Assembly (NCBI RefSeq): GCF_018919165.1
Contig: NZ_JAHLQM010000012.1
Coordinates: 1-64,000, forward strand
Origin: Amphibacillus sp. MSJ-3
Lineage (GTDB): Bacteria > Bacillota > Bacilli > Bacillales > Amphibacillaceae
Length of the DNA: 64,000 nucleotides
Direction: 5' to 3'
A program made the translations under genes and the position numbers. The notes beneath the pieces were generated by a model, which made no database searches, had not been told where the DNA came from, and saw nothing but the letters and a program-made list of their open reading frames with translations. Below are positions 37,876 through 46,576 of this stretch, in pieces. The first letter of the stretch is position 1, and each line of letters opens with the position of its first letter.

Positions 37876-38633
37876 TGCAATATAAAAAGATTGTATTTTC
37901 AGAATGGTTGAAAATTAGGAAATCAAAATTATGGCTGTTTTTAATATCCCTTGTCGGACTACCCGTTGGATACGGAGTATATATACAAACACAGGTTGTG
38001 ATGGGGATCTATCAATATGAGGAAGAAAATACGTGGTTAATGTTATTAATGATGGTTTTGCTTTTTTATGGGACGATTTTTTTACCAAATATCGTGTCAT
38101 TGATTACTGGAACATTAGTGAATTTCGAAAAACAGGCGAATGACTGGGGGCATCTTTTCTTAGCTCCGATTAAAAGAGGAGATCTTTATGTTGGAAAATG
38201 GGTGTGGATGTGTTTATTAGTTGTAGCTACGCAAGTGTTCATGATTGGAGCCATCATCGCTTCCGGTAATGTGTTCCAATTTCAGCATGACCTACCTATC
38301 CTTCTCTTTATCGGGGTGTTTATATTAGGTAGCTTAGGGGCAATTAGTTTAGGGAGCTTTTTATTTTATTTGTTCTTACGGATTCCATCCAATCGAACGG
38401 TTTTTACTATCAACCTACTATGTAGTATTCCAGTGTTTTTCATATTCTCTAACGCAACAAATTCGATGTTACCTTATTTTTACCCATGGGCACTGCCGGT
38501 TATTGGGATGACCTATGCATCATCAAGTAATGCTCATTTAATCGTCTATATATTTTTTTGTGTCGCCCTTACCGCCGTATTTTCCATATTGAGCAAAAGA
38601 CATTTGAAGCAGTTCGAGGGTGTACCAAGTTAG
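37875..38633 (+). CDS. lanG2: Immunity ABC permease (LanG, second set)
   Basis: 252 residues from the ATG at 37875, which overlaps the previous stop and has GGGGGG upstream; the longer frame from 37728 is an overlap artefact. N-terminus YKKIVFSEWLKIRKSKLWLF, then FEKQANDWGHLFLAPIKRGD and six membrane segments. Completes the second LanFEG exporter and ends the immunity operon at a strong terminator. Confidence 0.87.
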   Translation: MQYKKIVFSEWLKIRKSKLWLFLISLVGLPVGYGVYIQTQVVMGIYQYEEENTWLMLLMMVLLFYGTIFLPNIVSLITGTLVNFEKQANDWGHLFLAPIKRGDLYVGKWVWMCLLVVATQVFMIGAIIASGNVFQFQHDLPILLFIGVFILGSLGAISLGSFLFYLFLRIPSNRTVFTINLLCSIPVFFIFSNATNSMLPYFYPWALPVIGMTYASSSNAHLIVYIFFCVALTAVFSILSKRHLKQFEGVPS

Positions 38634-38636
38634 GTA

Positions 38637-38671
38637 AAAACAATCTCTGCCAGCGAGGCAGAGATTGTTTT
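38637..38671. terminator. Bidirectional terminator
   Basis: Perfect 13-bp stem AACAATCTCTGCC (38639-38651) / GGCAGAGATTGTT (38657-38669) with a 5-base loop, A run on the left and T on the right. It serves both the immunity operon and the convergent dehydrogenase fragment. Confidence 0.92.
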
Positions 38672-38673
38672 AA

Positions 38674-39761
38674 TTATAAACTCCAATAATGGTATCCTTT
38701 TTCTTCGCTTGCTTTGCGGTCGTATTTGCTTTTAATGTCGATGAGTACTTTTTTGTTTTCATCTTTATACCATTCATTAAATGTATCAAGGTCGTATTTT
38801 TCCAGGAATACGTTATGCGGAACAGCGATGACGATGCAGTCGAGATCGCGTAAATCTTCTTCTCTGACAAGTTCGATTCCAAATTCACGGTACACATTTT
38901 CCGCTTCAGCAATTGGGTCGTGGACGAGCACGTCGACACCATATTCTTTTAGTTCATCAATAATATCGATAATTTTCGTATTGCGGACATCACCGACATT
39001 TTCTTTAAATGTAAGGCCTAAAATAGCCACTTTTGCGCCGTCAACATTTTGTCTTGCTTTGATCATCTTTTTGACGATTTCTCCGGCGACATAACCCCCC
39101 ATATCATCGTTGATCTTTCTGCCCGCAAGAATGATTTGCGAATGATAGCCGAGCTGTTCCGCTTTGTACGTGAAATAATATGGATCGACACCGATACAGT
39201 GGCCACCGACGAGCCCTGGAGTGAAGTTTAAAAAGTTCCATTTCGTACCAGCAGCTTCGAGTACTGCTTTTGTATCAATATCCATTCGGTTAAACACCAT
39301 CGATAATTCGTTCATGAAAGCAATATTAATATCGCGTTGTGAGTTTTCGATTACTTTCGCCGCTTCCGCAACCTTAATCGATTCTGCTTCATGAATACCT
39401 GCTTCAATAATGGAACCATATACAGCGGCGATCTCCTGTAATGCCTCCTCATCAGAACCAGAGACGACTTTCGTAATTTTCGTCAAAGTGTTTACTTTAT
39501 CGCCTGGGTTGATACGCTCTGGGGAGTAGCCGACTTTGAAATCGTCGTTGAGTTTAAAGCCGGACGCTTCTTCTAAAATCGGAATGCAGATTTCCTCGGT
39601 CGTGCCAGGATAAACAGTAGATTCATAAATGACGATTGCTCCTTTTGTTAATTGCTCACCGACCGTTCTGCTCGCGGACGTAACAGGGGCGAGATCCGGT
39701 GTTTTATCCTGGTTAATCGGTGTTGGCACCGCAACGATATGAAATTTGCAGTCTTTTAAAT
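38674..39761 (-). pseudogene. Nucleotide-sugar dehydrogenase, 5'-truncated by IS
   Basis: C-terminal 360 codons of a UDP-N-acetyl-hexosamine 6-dehydrogenase (WbpA/TviB type). Catalytic Cys in GLVGGHCIGVDPYYF, ESTVYPGTTEEICIPIL, YSPERINPG and VAILGLTFKENVGDVRN. The frame runs without a stop to the edge of IS copy 2 (39761), where it is cut off; the N-terminal Rossmann part is missing. It is a fragment of the donor chromosome's surface-polysaccharide locus picked up when the second IS inserted. Not functional. Confidence 0.9.
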
Positions 39762-41446
39762 GTTTGTGTCAAGCTTTTCTCGGTACCCTACTCACACCAC
39801 TATTTCTGGCACTCTACTTTTGTACACTTTTCTGGCTACCGCGCGATGACCATCGCTTGGTGGCCTGTCATTTTAGGTTACGTTCTGAAAACCAAGAACC
39901 TAACCTAAAATGACAGGGTGATTATTTAAAGTTCTTAGCTAGATTTCCTATGGCGGATGAATGAGGTGCATACACCGCAATGTCGCCTTGTTTTGTCCCA
40001 ATAGACGGGCGTGACGGTTGACGAAGGTAAGTGGACATTCGAACTACTTTTTTGAGCTCTCGTTGCTTTCTTGTGCTTCTATGCAGATCTTTTAGGTAAG
40101 CCTTTCTCAAGGTCCCGTTTAGCTTGCCTTGCTTCACTTTGACCATTGCTTCGGCACCATCTGCACTCCAATGCATTCCTCGTTTCTTCATTCGGTAAGT
40201 AATATGACGCTGATTCGATTCCATTGCTCCCAAGCTTCTCGCATCCTTTGGCGGGTTATCGACGTACTCTCTCCAGTCTATGATACGATCCCAATTGTTT
40301 AGGATATACGAACGGAACTCTCTGACTTTCTTCAGCTTCTTGGCATCTTCAAGCGTGCTTTCATAGGTATCGAGCCATAAGTTAAAGTGGTCTAGATCAT
40401 GTTCTTTTAATGCTTTTCGTATTTCGTCCTTATATTCACTTTTCGCAGCTCCGAGTGCTCGATTTAGTTCCTGAAACACATGATAAGAGTCGAGTTGATT
40501 GATTACTGGATGTTCCGATTGTGAGAAGGCTTCCTGGAACTTTTCAGCTGTGTATCCGGCACCAGCGTCACTGTTGGTAACCACTTGAGTCTTTTCCAAA
40601 GAATAATGATGGGCTGTTAGTGCTTGAACTTCTTTCCAAAAATTCGCAGTCGGTTGGATTGTCATAATCGCTGTCGGGTTACGCAAAGAAACACGTTTTC
40701 CATTCTTATCCCAGCCTTCATATAGGATCGCATGACTTACCTCATGACTCTTCTTTTTTTCTGTTCCCCGTACAAATACGCCATCAGCTTCGGCATAGAG
40801 AAAACCTACTTCCTTCCCCTCTGGCAATTCAGCGGACTCCTCTAGCTCAATGACCATCCCTTCATCCGCCTTGGCTTGTGCTTCTCCGACTTTCTTCACA
40901 ATCGACCCAACCGTTGTATGACTAATGTCTACAGCTGTCCATTCTTTCAGTATATGAGCTGTTTCTCGATACGTACTTTCCGCAGCCATTTCCGCAACTT
41001 TTACTTCTACAAATGGGCTTCTACGTTGATATTTCTTAAAACCTGCCCATTCATCAAATGGATAGTGGGCATTTCCTTCTAAATCATACATCAACGTGTG
41101 TGTATATCTAACCACACCAAAAGTAAATTGGACTTCTCTTTCATCATTTCTTTCCACGGTCCAACCCTCCGCTTGTTTTTCCTTCACAATGACAGTGTTC
41201 ATATTAGTGAAGACATCCCCTAACATCGACGCAAACACCTCATACATAAAGATGCGCACACTTTCCTCAAAGTCAATTAAATTGTCAGTTTGGTGTATTA
41301 ATGTGTATAATTTTGATATAATAGTATTCATGAAGAGGCCTCTTTCTATGTGTATTTGCCCGTGAAGCATACATTTATGATAGAGCGCCTCTTCTTTTTT
41401 GGCTAGGATTTTGTATAATTACCCCCGAGAACTATTTTACGCATAC
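39762..41446 (-). mobile_element. ISLre2-family insertion sequence, copy 2
   Basis: 1,685 bp, same orientation and length as copy 1 (constant offset 19,088 bases), with the same imperfect terminal inverted repeats and the same 16-bp hairpin (39864-39879 with 39902-39917). Only about four base differences from copy 1 were noticed: two in the GCATCCTTTGG region, one in GCAACTTTTAC and one in CCAACCCTCCG. Right flank is the second target duplication. Confidence 0.92.
39922..41331 (-). CDS. ISLre2-family (UPF0236) transposase, copy 2
   Basis: 469 residues from the ATG at 41331; intact. Differs from copy 1 by G in QAEGW and A in PKDAR. Either copy could supply transposase for the whole composite element. 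Confidence 0.93.
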   Translation of the reverse strand: MNTIISKLYTLIHQTDNLIDFEESVRIFMYEVFASMLGDVFTNMNTVIVKEKQAEGWTVERNDEREVQFTFGVVRYTHTLMYDLEGNAHYPFDEWAGFKKYQRRSPFVEVKVAEMAAESTYRETAHILKEWTAVDISHTTVGSIVKKVGEAQAKADEGMVIELEESAELPEGKEVGFLYAEADGVFVRGTEKKKSHEVSHAILYEGWDKNGKRVSLRNPTAIMTIQPTANFWKEVQALTAHHYSLEKTQVVTNSDAGAGYTAEKFQEAFSQSEHPVINQLDSYHVFQELNRALGAAKSEYKDEIRKALKEHDLDHFNLWLDTYESTLEDAKKLKKVREFRSYILNNWDRIIDWREYVDNPPKDARSLGAMESNQRHITYRMKKRGMHWSADGAEAMVKVKQGKLNGTLRKAYLKDLHRSTRKQRELKKVVRMSTYLRQPSRPSIGTKQGDIAVYAPHSSAIGNLAKNFK

Positions 41447-41455
41447 ACATTCCTA
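41447..41455. repeat. 9-bp target site duplication, right copy
   Basis: ACATTCCTA directly after the right end (ACGCATAC) of IS copy 2; identical to 20665-20673. Removing one copy plus the element restores the helicase reading frame. Confidence 0.9.
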
Positions 41456-42792
41456 GTGTGAATCAGGTCGTTATGCTTAGACAAACACAATCCAGTATTA
41501 TATTCATTCAACAATTAGGGCGAGGATTACGTAAGCATGAATCGAAAGAATTTGTTACAATTATTGATTTTATAGGTAATTATAAGAATAATTATATGAT
41601 CCCGATGGCCTTATCTGGTGATAAATCGCAGAATAAAGATAAGATCCGTAGATATACTAAGGAAACGAGTTATATAAAAGGTGTCTCTAGTATAAACTTT
41701 GAGGAAATTGCTAGAAAACAAATCTATCAATCCATTAATACGAATAATCTTACGTCCCAAAAAATATTAAGAGATGCCTATCTCCAATTGAAGAATCGAC
41801 TTGGCCGTATTCCCTACTTGATTGATTTTATAAAAAACCACTCTATTGATCCTATCGTAATTGCTGGAAAACACGGTAACTATTATAAATGGTTATTAAA
41901 AATGAAAGAAGAGATTCCTGTTCTAAACGCTTTTGAAGAATCAGTGCTAACTATGTTGTCGATTGAATTATTGAACGGTAAAAGAAAACATGAGTTACTT
42001 TTGTTAAAACAATTATTAGATAGAGATCAGGTCTCACAAGAGGAGTATATATATCTGTTGAAATCAGAGCGCTGTCAGGTAGATAAACGGATCCTTCAAT
42101 CCGTTCAACGTATTCTAGATCTATCTTTCTTCACAAAAAAAGATCAAGAGAAATATGGCGGCAATGCAATTGTTGAACAATCACAGAACGGGAGCTATCG
42201 TTTTTCAACTCAGGTTCAGGAGAGATTAATGATTAATCCCTATTTCGAAAAGCTGTTCAGAGATGTGATGATCACGGGCCTTGCTAGGAATAAAAAGTAT
42301 CAACCGAACACGCCATTTACAAGGTATGAAAAATATACACGAAAAGATGCTTGTAAACTATTAAATTGGGATAATGACGAGAGTTCAACAATGTATGGTT
42401 ACAAAGCAAAACATCAAACCTGTCCCATATTTGTGACTTACCATAAAGGTGACGAAGTAGAATCAAGTGTAGACTATGGAGATGAATTTATTAATCAGGA
42501 AGTCTTTAAATGGTATACAAGAAGTAAACGGACACTAGCTTCTGAAGAGGTCAAAAAAATAATCCGGGCTGAAGAGAACGGTATGGCTATTCACTTTTTT
42601 ATAAAAAAAGATGATGATGAAGGGAACGACTTCTATTATTTAGGGGAAATGCTGCCGGATGAAAAAACAATTAGTGAAGACCAGATGATCGATAAAAATG
42701 GGAAGAAGATCCCCGTTGTTCATATGAATATGTTATTAGATCAACCAGTTGAACATGGCTTGTATCATTACCTCATGACTAGTAGCAATTGA
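41456..42792 (+). pseudogene. PLD-DEAD/DEAH-DUF3427 helicase, 3' part
   Basis: Remaining 445 codons of the interrupted helicase: end of helicase domain 2 (motif VI IQQLGRGLRKHESKEF) and the C-terminal DUF3427 region (YTRKDACKLLNWDNDESSTM onward), ending at 42792. A GTG at 41458 could in principle start a separate product, but there is no ribosome binding site because the preceding bases belong to the IS. With 19113-20673 it reconstitutes a 965-residue protein. Confidence 0.92.
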
Positions 42793-43296
42793 AAAACAAG
42801 TCCTGAATCAACTCATGGCTATTGAGATACAAACGGATTTTAGGACGCACAGATTGGTTAAGAAATGATTATGAATACAGATAGGGAGAAATTTATAGTG
42901 CTAAATTTCTCCGCACTATTTTCAGCAACGCTTTGATTTTAACAATCTTACCTTTCCCTAGGTGTTACCTGATCGTGATCATTAGCACATGTGGTTTTTA
43001 AAAGAGTTGCCTAATTCTTTGCGTCTGACGGTTATGATAGTAATGGGCTAATCTTTGTTCGATGATAAAAGTATTATTCACTCGTCGACTCGCGCGAAAC
43101 CTCATAATTTGGTTGAATTGTTTAAGCTTCCTTAGCATTAATTCCACTCTTCTCACCCTTTGTTTCGTTGATAAATAAATCATAACGAAATCACTGGAAA
43201 GAAAAAACAGGCTGGTGATGGATTTTCTTTCATCCATTTGATGGATAGGGTGATCATCCCTAAGTTGGAGGTAAATTCCTCTTTAGTGGTAATTAA
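42793..43296. other. Intergenic region after the helicase
   Basis: Contains a perfect 11-bp hairpin, GGAGAAATTTA (42885-42895) / TAAATTTCTCC (42902-42912), without a T run, possibly ending the helicase message. A 79-codon minus-strand frame (42998-43237) is rich in Arg, but has no ribosome binding site or recognised family; I do not call it. Confidence 0.4.
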
Positions 43297-43341
43297 AAAA
43301 AGATATGACTCTGAAAAATATCCTCAGGATCATATCTTTTT
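43297..43341. terminator. Terminator of the DUF4352 lipoprotein gene
   Basis: Perfect 12-bp stem AAAAAGATATGA (43297-43308) / TCATATCTTTTT (43330-43341), A-rich left and T-rich right, so usable on both strands. It lies 43 bases beyond the minus-strand stop. Confidence 0.85.
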
Positions 43342-43383
43342 GCTATTATCTACTCGCAGTGAGCAAGTGTAAAATCATTAAAC

Positions 43384-43989
43384 TTAGTCAAGTGTTTTTA
43401 AGTTTAGTTCACTTGAAGGGATTGTCCAGATTGCTTTCCCTAATTTTGAAAAATGAGAAAACTGTAGCTCATACTTTTCTGAATTAGGCACATCAAATGG
43501 GACTTCACCACGTAATGTTTCCCCAGGAATTAAAGATCCCTGAAGATTACCTCTAATCCCTTCTGATAAATAAGTTGGGGAATATAGGTAACCGTCCTCA
43601 TCCTTTAGTTCAATACTTAATTTTGAGGAGATTTCTTTATCTTCATCTGTTGTATTTGTGATTGTTAGATTTGCAACGACGAACTGATCATTAATTTTTG
43701 TATCATATTCGCCACCTTGCTCAATTCTTACTTCATTTAAGGTGATTTCTAAACCATCAAAGTCAACAGTATCGCCGACGAATAGGTCTCCTTCACTAAT
43801 TTCGACTTTTTCAATTTCATTGTAATTTGACAAATTTACAATGGTCTTTTCTAGTGCTTTTTCGATGTCTTCTGTCTCGATACTTCCTTCTAGTTCTGAA
43901 GAGTTATTAACTTCTGATCCATTATTACAAGCTGCAAGTCCAAGTACTAATATTACTCCTAGAATAAAAAATCCTATTTTTCTAATCAA
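43384..43989 (-). CDS. DUF4352 lipoprotein
   Basis: 201-residue exported lipoprotein: signal peptide ending in the lipobox LGLAAC (Cys about residue 21), an acidic linker, then an immunoglobulin-like DUF4352 domain (LEITLNEVRIEQGGEYDTKI, VVANLTITNTTDEDKEI, PGETLRGEVPFDVP). Such proteins are anchored outside the membrane; function unknown. Start ATG at 43989. Monocistronic. Confidence 0.87.
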   Translation of the reverse strand: MIRKIGFFILGVILVLGLAACNNGSEVNNSSELEGSIETEDIEKALEKTIVNLSNYNEIEKVEISEGDLFVGDTVDFDGLEITLNEVRIEQGGEYDTKINDQFVVANLTITNTTDEDKEISSKLSIELKDEDGYLYSPTYLSEGIRGNLQGSLIPGETLRGEVPFDVPNSEKYELQFSHFSKLGKAIWTIPSSELNLKTLD

Positions 43990-44329
43990 CTTATAGCCCC
44001 CATTTATAATATTTATTGATTAATGGTGAATAAGCTAGTTTTGATTCAAATATTAATGCTTGTTTTGACTATATAAAGAAAAGATTTATATGTCCTTTTA
44101 AGAAAATAAAATATAGGTCTAATAATTGCTTGTTAAGTAGATTAAATTTGAATAAATTAGCCATATAACACCATTAAAGTTAAATTTAAAGCACTAATAT
44201 GAATTGTAGACCATATATGACATAAATAAAATAGGCCATTCATTATATTTTAAAATCATGAATGATTTGGTAAAAGTGGCATGAATGTAACTTTAGTAAT
44301 GTTTTTTTTATAGATATTGTCAATGGAGA

Positions 44330-44466
44330 TCGCCAAATCTAAGCTGGGAGAAGTGAATTTTGGGAGATCTGATCCAGAGAAGTTAAAAAAATCATCTGTA
44401 AAGTGATTTGTTTTTCCGAACTGAGCTACTTAAGCAAAGGTCACCATGCCCTCAGAAGAATATGAT
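44330..44466 (-). pseudogene. Remnant of the SDR/NmrA gene 3' end
   Basis: Resembles the 3' end of the intact SDR gene at 53245-54186. Shared strings in the same order include GATCGCCAA, AATCATCTGTAAAG, GCAAAGGT, ACCATGCC and TCAGAAGAATA. It has no open frame and lacks everything upstream, so it is a relic of a duplicate or of a recombination event. Confidence 0.65.
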
Positions 44467-44576
44467 GAAAAAACTGAACATATGGTTATGCCTTGATTCT
44501 TTAGATTTTTGAGCAGTCGAAAGATTGAATGGCTAGACTAAATAAACTTTTATACCGTATCATGATTATAAGAAGT

Positions 44577-44713
44577 GCTTTATCGCAGTACAAGTGTCAG
44601 TAAAACTCCTACCTGAAGTATTCGAAGGAAAGTAAGCATGGTAAGTGGGAGATCAACTGATAGTAAGGGCTCGATTGGCCCAGCCCCCACTGATTGAAGT
44701 TTTACTTTATCGG
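44577..44713 (-). repeat. Dispersed structured intergenic repeat, copy 2 (inverted)
   Basis: Read on the minus strand it gives GATAAAGTAAAACTTCAATC, then CCAATCGAGCCCTTACTATC, AGTTGATCTCCCACTTA, CTTTCCTTCGAATACTTCAG and AGGAGTTTTACTGACA, ending in GATAAAG. These are the same modules in the same order as 231-440, including the complementary arms. Confidence 0.65.
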
Positions 44714-44787
44714 CTTTGAACGTCTAAATAGATAAAAGCTAATCATAATACTTGATTTGAATTTAGTTAACCAAGGAGGAAAATGGG

Positions 44788-45729
44788 ATGCCAGAAGCTA
44801 AATCTACACTGTATTTAATGGGAACTACAATTAAAATATGGATCAAAGCGCGATATCCTAAGGAATTACTAGAAACCGTAGAAGCACAGCTACTTGATTA
44901 TGAAAAAAGATTTAGTGCAAACAGTGAAGGTTCTCAACTCGCAAAAATCAATCATGCTTCTGGTCAAAAGGCTATTCCGGTAGAGGCAGACTTATTTGAA
45001 TTAATCAGAATTGGAAAAGAGCAAAGTCTAGTAGCTGGTAGTTTTCTAAACATTGCAATTGGCCCATTAATCAAGGCGTGGCGGATTGGATTTGAAGATG
45101 CGAGACAGCCGTCAGCAAGGGAAATCCAAGCCCTGTTAACAAAAGTTGATCCAAGGAAAATTCATCTAGATGAAGATCAACAGACAGTTTTTTTGGCGGA
45201 GAAGGGAATGGCGCTTGATTTAGGTGCGATAGCTAAGGGATACTTTGCAGATAAAATCTTAGCCTTTTTAAAAGCCGAGGGTGCAGAATCTGCCTACATA
45301 GATTTAGGTGGTAATGTCTTCACATTTGGCGATGCCCCACATCATAAAGATGGTTTTTGGCGCGTAGGAATTCAAAATCCTTTTTTACCAAGAGGGCAAT
45401 TTGTATCTGTACTTAAAATTAAAAATCGATCCATTGTCACTTCAGGGATTTACGAGCGAAAATTAGTGCTAGGTGATCAAATCTACCATCATATTATTGA
45501 TAGTCGTACAGGTTATCCCAGTCAGACGGATTTAGCAAGTCTGACGATTATTTCCAACACATCGCTTGAGGGGGAAATTTGGACAACCCGCTTGTTTGGC
45601 AAAAGTGCAATCGAATCCATTCGTGAATTAAATGACATCCCGAATATAGAGGGGATAGTGATTACGACAGATAGCCAACTCGCTTATACAAATGAGCTGG
45701 CCTCATACTTAGAAGAAGACAGCAAATAG
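44788..45729 (+). CDS. apbE: FAD:protein FMN transferase (ApbE family)
   Basis: Attaches FMN covalently to Thr/Ser of FMN_bind domains. 313 residues with family signatures YEKRFSANSEGSQLAKIN, LDLGAIAKGYFADKI, YIDLGGNVFTFG and HHIIDSRTGYPS (metal-binding site near TSLEGEIWTTRLF). No signal peptide or lipobox, so cytoplasmic. This suits a cytoplasmic target, and the FMN_bind-containing flavoprotein at 49299 is the only candidate in the window. Ribosome binding site AAGGAGG. Confidence 0.93.
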   Translation: MPEAKSTLYLMGTTIKIWIKARYPKELLETVEAQLLDYEKRFSANSEGSQLAKINHASGQKAIPVEADLFELIRIGKEQSLVAGSFLNIAIGPLIKAWRIGFEDARQPSAREIQALLTKVDPRKIHLDEDQQTVFLAEKGMALDLGAIAKGYFADKILAFLKAEGAESAYIDLGGNVFTFGDAPHHKDGFWRVGIQNPFLPRGQFVSVLKIKNRSIVTSGIYERKLVLGDQIYHHIIDSRTGYPSQTDLASLTIISNTSLEGEIWTTRLFGKSAIESIRELNDIPNIEGIVITTDSQLAYTNELASYLEEDSK

Positions 45730-45761
45730 AATGGAAAATGGGGCTGGGACATAACTAACCA

Positions 45762-45805
45762 AAAAAATGGTTTCAAGGATTAAAATTTGCTTGAAACCAT
45801 TTTTT
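45762..45805. terminator. Terminator after apbE
   Basis: Perfect 16-bp stem AAAAAATGGTTTCAAG (45762-45777) / CTTGAAACCATTTTTT (45790-45805), with a T-rich end. Confidence 0.93.
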
Positions 45806-45930
45806 GTTGGATTTTTTCTTTCTTCTATTATGAAAAAGCTCTCATAATTACTTGACACAGTCCATGAATACAATTGACTTTATATTACCAGTCCTATATA
45901 ATTTAATTACCGAATAATGGCAGTGTATTT

Positions 45931-46443
45931 ATGCTGAAACTTAAATCGGTATTTATGGCCATGTTAACTTGTTTAATTTTTATTGGACGATCACCACAGG
46001 TATCTTATGCTTCAAATATGAATGAAAGCGTTACACTGAAATATTGCCCTGAAGTTTGTTCGTATGTCACTGCTTACAAATCACACACTACTTCTAAAAA
46101 GACAGAACCTACTCATATCGCTACTAATAACAGTAATTCTCCTGACAGCGTAACTAGGACGGTTGCGATTACACATTCAGCCACAGTAAATATAGGTGGA
46201 GAAGCATCCTTTAATGCATTAGGGTCAGACGCTAAGATTTCTGCGAATGTAGGATATGGATATGATAAAACAAAAAGTATCTCCATGGCTTGGTCAATAC
46301 CAAAAGGAAAATGGAAGTTAAGGGCAGGAAGTAGTTGGGTGAAGGCTGAAGGTACAAGATATAAAGTTGTACCACCTTGCAATCATACAACCCTACAAGT
46401 GTTATGGCTAGTTAGACTAGGGCTACATGGTCAGATAAGGTAA
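45931..46443 (+). CDS. Secreted protein, unknown; C-terminus possibly frameshifted
   Basis: 170 residues with a signal peptide (cleavage probably after SYAS, residue 28) and a beta-rich part, THSATVNIGGEASFNALGSD and SISMAWSIPKGKWKLRAGSS. I do not recognise a named family. The last 20 residues look unlike the rest, whereas another frame continues RATWSDKVKQSYQNRHHLI before stopping near 46473, so a single-base indel near 46400 is plausible. No clear ribosome binding site before the ATG. Uncertain gene boundaries. Confidence 0.55.
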   Translation: MLKLKSVFMAMLTCLIFIGRSPQVSYASNMNESVTLKYCPEVCSYVTAYKSHTTSKKTEPTHIATNNSNSPDSVTRTVAITHSATVNIGGEASFNALGSDAKISANVGYGYDKTKSISMAWSIPKGKWKLRAGSSWVKAEGTRYKVVPPCNHTTLQVLWLVRLGLHGQIR

Positions 46444-46576
46444 AACAATCATACCAAAATAGACATCACTTAATATAGAATAAGATTTTTCATAGATAAC
46501 ACCTGTCTTTGGTACAATCTGGAGGTTAGTTCCTCTTATTAATCTTAGACTATATAGTCTTAAAAAGGAGCTTGCA

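Larger units (their letters stand above)
20674..41446. mobile_element. 20.8-kb composite transposon carrying a lanthipeptide cluster
   Basis: Two ISLre2-type elements in the same orientation, each 1,685 bp (20674-22358 and 39762-41446), bracket 17.4 kb of cargo. The outermost ends are flanked by the 9-bp direct repeat ACATTCCTA (20665-20673 and 41447-41455). The inner IS ends lack it: TAAAGGGAT follows copy 1 and GTCTTTTAAAT precedes copy 2. So the whole block entered the helicase gene in one transposition event. Cargo: regulator, complete two-component lantibiotic biosynthesis, transport and immunity genes, and a truncated sugar dehydrogenase. Confidence 0.92.
43990..44787. other. Gene-free region with a pseudogene scrap and a repeat
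   Basis: AT-rich, no intact gene. Contains a decayed copy of the 3' end of an SDR gene (44330-44466) and the inverted dispersed repeat (44577-44713), both listed separately. The last bases hold the apbE ribosome binding site (AAGGAGG). Confidence 0.6.

Noticed and set aside
41447..41457. 11-bp rather than 9-bp target duplication
   Set aside because: The last two bases (GT) are also the first bases of the IS at both copies (20674 and 39762), so 9 bp is the correct duplication and fits the ISLre2 family.
41458..42792. Separate gene starting at the GTG right of the transposon
   Set aside because: The exact in-frame join across the target duplication shows that it is the 3' half of the helicase; no ribosome binding site exists at the junction.
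42998..43237. 79-codon minus-strand frame
   Set aside because: No ribosome binding site, no recognised family, strongly basic composition without structure; most likely chance.
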